A stretch of 17,501 nucleotides of DNA. It comes from a bacterium (lineage in GTDB: Bacteria; Calditrichota; Calditrichia; RBG-13-44-9; J042). The translations under genes were made by a program, and so were the position numbers. The first letter of the stretch is position 1. The number at the start of each line of letters is the position of its first letter. Of this stretch, positions 14,870 through 17,501 are shown one piece after another. Below the pieces are notes generated by a model. It made no database searches and was not told the DNA's origin. It saw nothing but the letters and a program-made list of their open reading frames with translations. The stretch lies in contig WGBF01000250.1 of the NCBI GenBank assembly GCA_015494485.1, positions 1 to 17,501 of the forward strand. Reading direction: 5' to 3'.

Positions 14870-17501
14870 ATGTTTAAAAACGTTTCAAAAGAAGAAATTC
14901 AAATTCCCGCGCAGATGTCGTATTTGAAAGACGTGCGGGAGTTCATTGAACGCATCGGGCGAAAATACAAATTTTCCGATAAGATTATCAATTCCTTTAA
15001 GCTGGTTATTGACGAAGCCTGCACCAATATTATTCGCCACGGGTATCGGGATATTAAAAACGGCAAAATTACCATCCGCGCCATTATCCGCCGCCGTAGC
15101 CTGACCATGGTCATCATTGACCAGGGAATCAGCTTCGATCCGCGCCAGGTGAGCAATCCGGATCTTAAAAAATACGTTCAGATTGGCAAAAAGGGTGGGC
15201 TGGGCATCTTCATGATGCGCAAGTTGATGGATGATATTAAATACAACGTGACCAGCCATGGCAATGAGCTGCGGCTTACCAAAGTGCGGGATGCGGTGGA
15301 AGAAAACTGGTTTCTGGATTTCTGGGATTCGCTGACCCTGCGGGTGAAGTTTATTGCTATTTCCTACATCATATTAACCCTGTTCATGATTGGCGCCTAT
15401 TTTGTATTCGGGCGCAATATTCATGAGAATATTGAACAAATTGTGTACAAGACCGGTGTTGCCCTGGCCCAGAATCTGGCGGAAGTCTCTTACGATCCGC
15501 TGAATACCGCTCTGGAAGGCGGCACGGACTTGCCCCTCTTTCAAAATGCAAAATCGGTGAAGGAAAGTCGCCCGGAATTGATTGACGAAGTCTGGATTAT
15601 TTCTGCCGACTCCGTATTGCTGGCATCGTACCCCATTTACCCGGACTCCATTGGCAAACCCATTAACTGGGTCAAAGGCACGCGGGTGGCCTACGATTCC
15701 GAAACGGAAATCTTTAAAACCGTTGAAGGCGAAAAGGAACGTGTGCTTATCGCCTCACCCATTATGCTGAAGGGAATCAATGTGCATCCCCTGGGATATG
15801 CTGTCATTACGGTGAATGAAAATTACATCAGTGCATTGGCCAGAAAAGAGCGTCGGAATTTAATTATTAATCTCATCATCTTTTTGCTGGCCGGCTATGC
15901 AGGAATATTCGTGCTGGTCACCTTAATTACCCATCCGTTTCATAAACTGGCGGAATGGGTACGCCAGGTGGGGCAGGGCGTGGTGGATGAAGATGAAATT
16001 GACATCGATGCCGGGGACGAACTGGGTGAAATTGCCCAGGCCTTTAATGAAATGACATCGAAGTTCCGGGAAGCTCAGATCAATCTTGTGGAACAGCAGC
16101 GTCTGCAAAAGGAATTGCAAGTAGCGCAGGAAATTCAGCAAATGCTGTTACCAGATGACTTTCCTGAGGTTGTCGGCTTTGATATTGCATCCTATTACCA
16201 GGCGGCCAAAGAAGTGGGTGGTGACCTGTTCGACTTTGTGGAAGTGGATGAGCACAGCATTGGCATTTGTGTGGCGGACGTTTCCGGTAAAGGGGTTCCC
16301 GGTTCTCTGGTAATGACCATGATTCGCACAGCACTCCGTCTGGAGGCCCGCGGCAATAAAAATCCTGCCGATGTGCTCACGCGGGTCAATGCCTTTGTGA
16401 CGGACGATATCAAGAAGGGCATGTTCGTTACAATGTTTTATGTAATCCTGGATTCCCGGGAACGAATGGTTTCCTATGCCAGTGCGGGTCATAATCCTAT
16501 GATTTTGTATCGGGGCAAGACCAAAGAAACATTTTACCTCAATCCATCCGGGTTTCCGGTAGGGATTACATTGCCGGATATCCGATTGTTCGGTGAAAAG
16601 ATTCAGGCAGATAAAATACGGCTCCATCCGGATGATATTCTGGTGCTCTACACGGATGGGATCACCGAGGCGATGAATGCCAAACGGGAACTGTTCGGGG
16701 AGGAACGGTTTTTGGCCGCTATCCGCAAATACGGCCATCTGGATGTGGTGGAGTTTGTGAAGGCCATTAAAAACGAAATTCTCCGGTTTACCGGGGGGTT
16801 CGAGCAAAATGATGACATTACCCTGGTGGCCATTAAGGAAAATATGGCAGCCGTGGATGTGAAGCTAAATATCTTTCGGGAACTGTTTGAAGGTCGGGGT
16901 GCCCGAAACGGCGAAACCATTGCCGAAGCATGTCGTAAAGTTGGAATATCGCCGTCCACGTATTATCGCTATAAACGGCTGTACGAAGAAGGCGGCTACG
17001 AATACCTGCGGGAGATGCTGCACGGATATACCAATGTGGGGCAAAAACACCTGAGCATCGAAGTGAAAACCAAAATTTATGACATTATCCGTGAGCATCC
17101 GGAATATGGCCCCAAAAAAATCAGTGACTTGTTAAATACGGAAAAGTATGGTTTCACCAAAGTGTCGCCCAAATTAATTTATGAGGAATTAAAGCGCGCC
17201 AAACTCAATACCAAAGCCCAGCGGGTGGCATTTGTAAAACGGGGAGGAAAACAACGACTTAAACCGCCAGGAACGCCTCTTTTAACATTAGACGGGGAAG
17301 TGTTGGTGGGCTTTCGCAGTGAAGAATTAAGTGATAACCTGTTGAACTTTGTCCCGAACGTGTCAGCGGCGCACAAATCCAAGGAAAAAATATTGCATGT
17401 AAAGGGGAAGCGATTGCCCGCTTTTCAGGATGAGGAGGAGACGGCAGAACCAGATCATGAAGAAGCGGGAGACAAGGAAAACCCTGTTGAAGAAGCATCC
17501 A
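14870..17501 (+). CDS. Membrane sensor: RsbW-like kinase, Cache-like, HAMP, SpoIIE phosphatase, HTH (3' partial)
   Basis: 877 complete codons with no stop before the window ends. Residues 1-135 are an RsbW/HATPase_c_2 domain: N-box D48-E49-A-C-T-N53, G1 box D84-Q-G86-I-S-F-D-P, G2 box G109-G-L-G-I-F-M-M. Membrane segments at about 161-181 and 331-353 flank a ~145-residue extracytoplasmic domain that resembles single Cache. HAMP is at 355-403, a coiled coil at 404-427, and an RsbU/SpoIIE-type PPM phosphatase at about 428-657 with metal-site motifs VGGD452LFD, VADVSGKG (D470), AGHNP (540-543), YTDG (D596) and NDDIT (D648/D649), all intact. Residues 664-782 hold two helix-turn-helices, followed by a basic then acidic tail. 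Known: RsbW-type kinases phosphorylate STAS anti-sigma antagonists and RsbU-type phosphatases reverse this. Here both may sit in one sensor with its own DNA-binding part. No STAS or sigma gene is in the window. Confidence 0.9.
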   Translation, partial: MFKNVSKEEIQIPAQMSYLKDVREFIERIGRKYKFSDKIINSFKLVIDEACTNIIRHGYRDIKNGKITIRAIIRRRSLTMVIIDQGISFDPRQVSNPDLKKYVQIGKKGGLGIFMMRKLMDDIKYNVTSHGNELRLTKVRDAVEENWFLDFWDSLTLRVKFIAISYIILTLFMIGAYFVFGRNIHENIEQIVYKTGVALAQNLAEVSYDPLNTALEGGTDLPLFQNAKSVKESRPELIDEVWIISADSVLLASYPIYPDSIGKPINWVKGTRVAYDSETEIFKTVEGEKERVLIASPIMLKGINVHPLGYAVITVNENYISALARKERRNLIINLIIFLLAGYAGIFVLVTLITHPFHKLAEWVRQVGQGVVDEDEIDIDAGDELGEIAQAFNEMTSKFREAQINLVEQQRLQKELQVAQEIQQMLLPDDFPEVVGFDIASYYQAAKEVGGDLFDFVEVDEHSIGICVADVSGKGVPGSLVMTMIRTALRLEARGNKNPADVLTRVNAFVTDDIKKGMFVTMFYVILDSRERMVSYASAGHNPMILYRGKTKETFYLNPSGFPVGITLPDIRLFGEKIQADKIRLHPDDILVLYTDGITEAMNAKRELFGEERFLAAIRKYGHLDVVEFVKAIKNEILRFTGGFEQNDDITLVAIKENMAAVDVKLNIFRELFEGRGARNGETIAEACRKVGISPSTYYRYKRLYEEGGYEYLREMLHGYTNVGQKHLSIEVKTKIYDIIREHPEYGPKKISDLLNTEKYGFTKVSPKLIYEELKRAKLNTKAQRVAFVKRGGKQRLKPPGTPLLTLDGEVLVGFRSEELSDNLLNFVPNVSAAHKSKEKILHVKGKRLPAFQDEEETAEPDHEEAGDKENPVEEAS
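16835..16846 (+). promoter_or_regulatory. Possible internal ribosome-binding site and start before the HTH module
   Basis: AAGGA at 16835-16839 is followed after four bases by an in-frame ATG (16844-16846, Met659). This sits exactly between the end of the phosphatase and the helix-turn-helix module. The spacing is somewhat short. It is a better Shine-Dalgarno match than the one at the gene's own start, and could give a free DNA-binding product. By chance alone such a site is not rare, so this is only a candidate. Confidence 0.25.
16859..17215 (+). other. Transposase-type double helix-turn-helix module within the phosphatase protein
   Basis: Residues 664-782. HTH1 is T683-I-A-E-A-C-R-K-V-G-I-S-P-S-T-Y-Y-R-Y-K702. 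After a linker (EEGGYEYLREM) comes I-R-E-H-P-E-Y-G-P-K-K-I-S-D-L-L (740-755), a glycine turn, then V-S-P-K-L-I-Y-E-E-L-K-R-A-K-L-N-T-K (765-782). This order, including the HP-x-Y-G-P-K-K-I and S-x-x-x-[IV]-Y-x-x-L-K-R motifs, matches the N-terminal DNA-binding part of IS481/IS3-type transposases. No DDE catalytic core follows. The frame runs on unbroken from the phosphatase. Confidence 0.75.

Noticed and set aside
16148..16807. 219-codon minus-strand open frame
   Set aside because: Antisense to the phosphatase domain, whose catalytic motifs on the plus strand are all intact.
17114..17120. A7 run in the second HTH as a frameshift or slippage site
   Set aside because: The zero-frame reading (CCC AAA AAA ATC) gives the conserved P-K-K-I motif, and the heptamer does not fit the usual X-XXY-YYZ arrangement.
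16859..17215. Separate transposase gene or insertion sequence
   Set aside because: The frame is continuous with the phosphatase, there is no DDE core, no inverted repeats were seen flanking it, and base use does not change abruptly.

Overview
The window reads as bacterial chromosomal DNA with all genes on the plus strand and almost no non-coding sequence. The likely source is the Fibrobacterota-Chlorobiota-Bacteroidota (FCB) superphylum, outside classic Bacteroidia; Calditrichota- or Ignavibacteriota-like lineages fit best. Three things support this: a type IX secretion (T9SS) type A / FlgD-like C-terminal sorting domain with an NYPNPF motif, a PorV/PorQ-family outer-membrane protein directly downstream, and weak Shine-Dalgarno signals. 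This placement is inference; no rRNA or taxonomic marker gene is present.

Bases 1-12915 are the 3' part of a giant surface-protein gene whose start lies before the window. The 4304 visible residues contain no cysteine and no recognisable enzyme. They are a mosaic of Ig-like beta-sandwich repeats: four ~105-residue Big-type units (61-1308), four invasin-like Big_1 units (1309-2550), about twenty CARDB-like units of 109-127 residues (2551-9708), six related but distinct units (9709-12054), one non-repeat domain (12055-12600) and the sorting domain (12601-12912). One of the six late units carries a Lys/Pro/Ala-rich linker.

Bases 12912-14828 overlap the giant gene by 4 bases (ATGA) and encode an exported PorV/PorQ-type beta-barrel fused to a charged helix and five TPR-like repeats. 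The coupling suggests that cargo and outer-membrane partner are made together.

After a 41-base gap with no terminator, 14870 to the window end encodes a long, 3'-incomplete signalling protein. Its domains are an RsbW-like ATPase/kinase, a membrane segment, an extracytoplasmic Cache-like sensor, a second membrane segment, HAMP, an RsbU/SpoIIE-type PPM phosphatase, a double helix-turn-helix module like the DNA-binding part of IS481/IS3-type transposases, and a basic-then-acidic tail. The fusion of a partner-switching kinase and phosphatase to a transposase-derived DNA-binding module is the most unusual item here. A membrane-tethered switch of this kind could couple an external signal to gene expression, possibly of the adhesin cluster itself, but that link is inference from position only.
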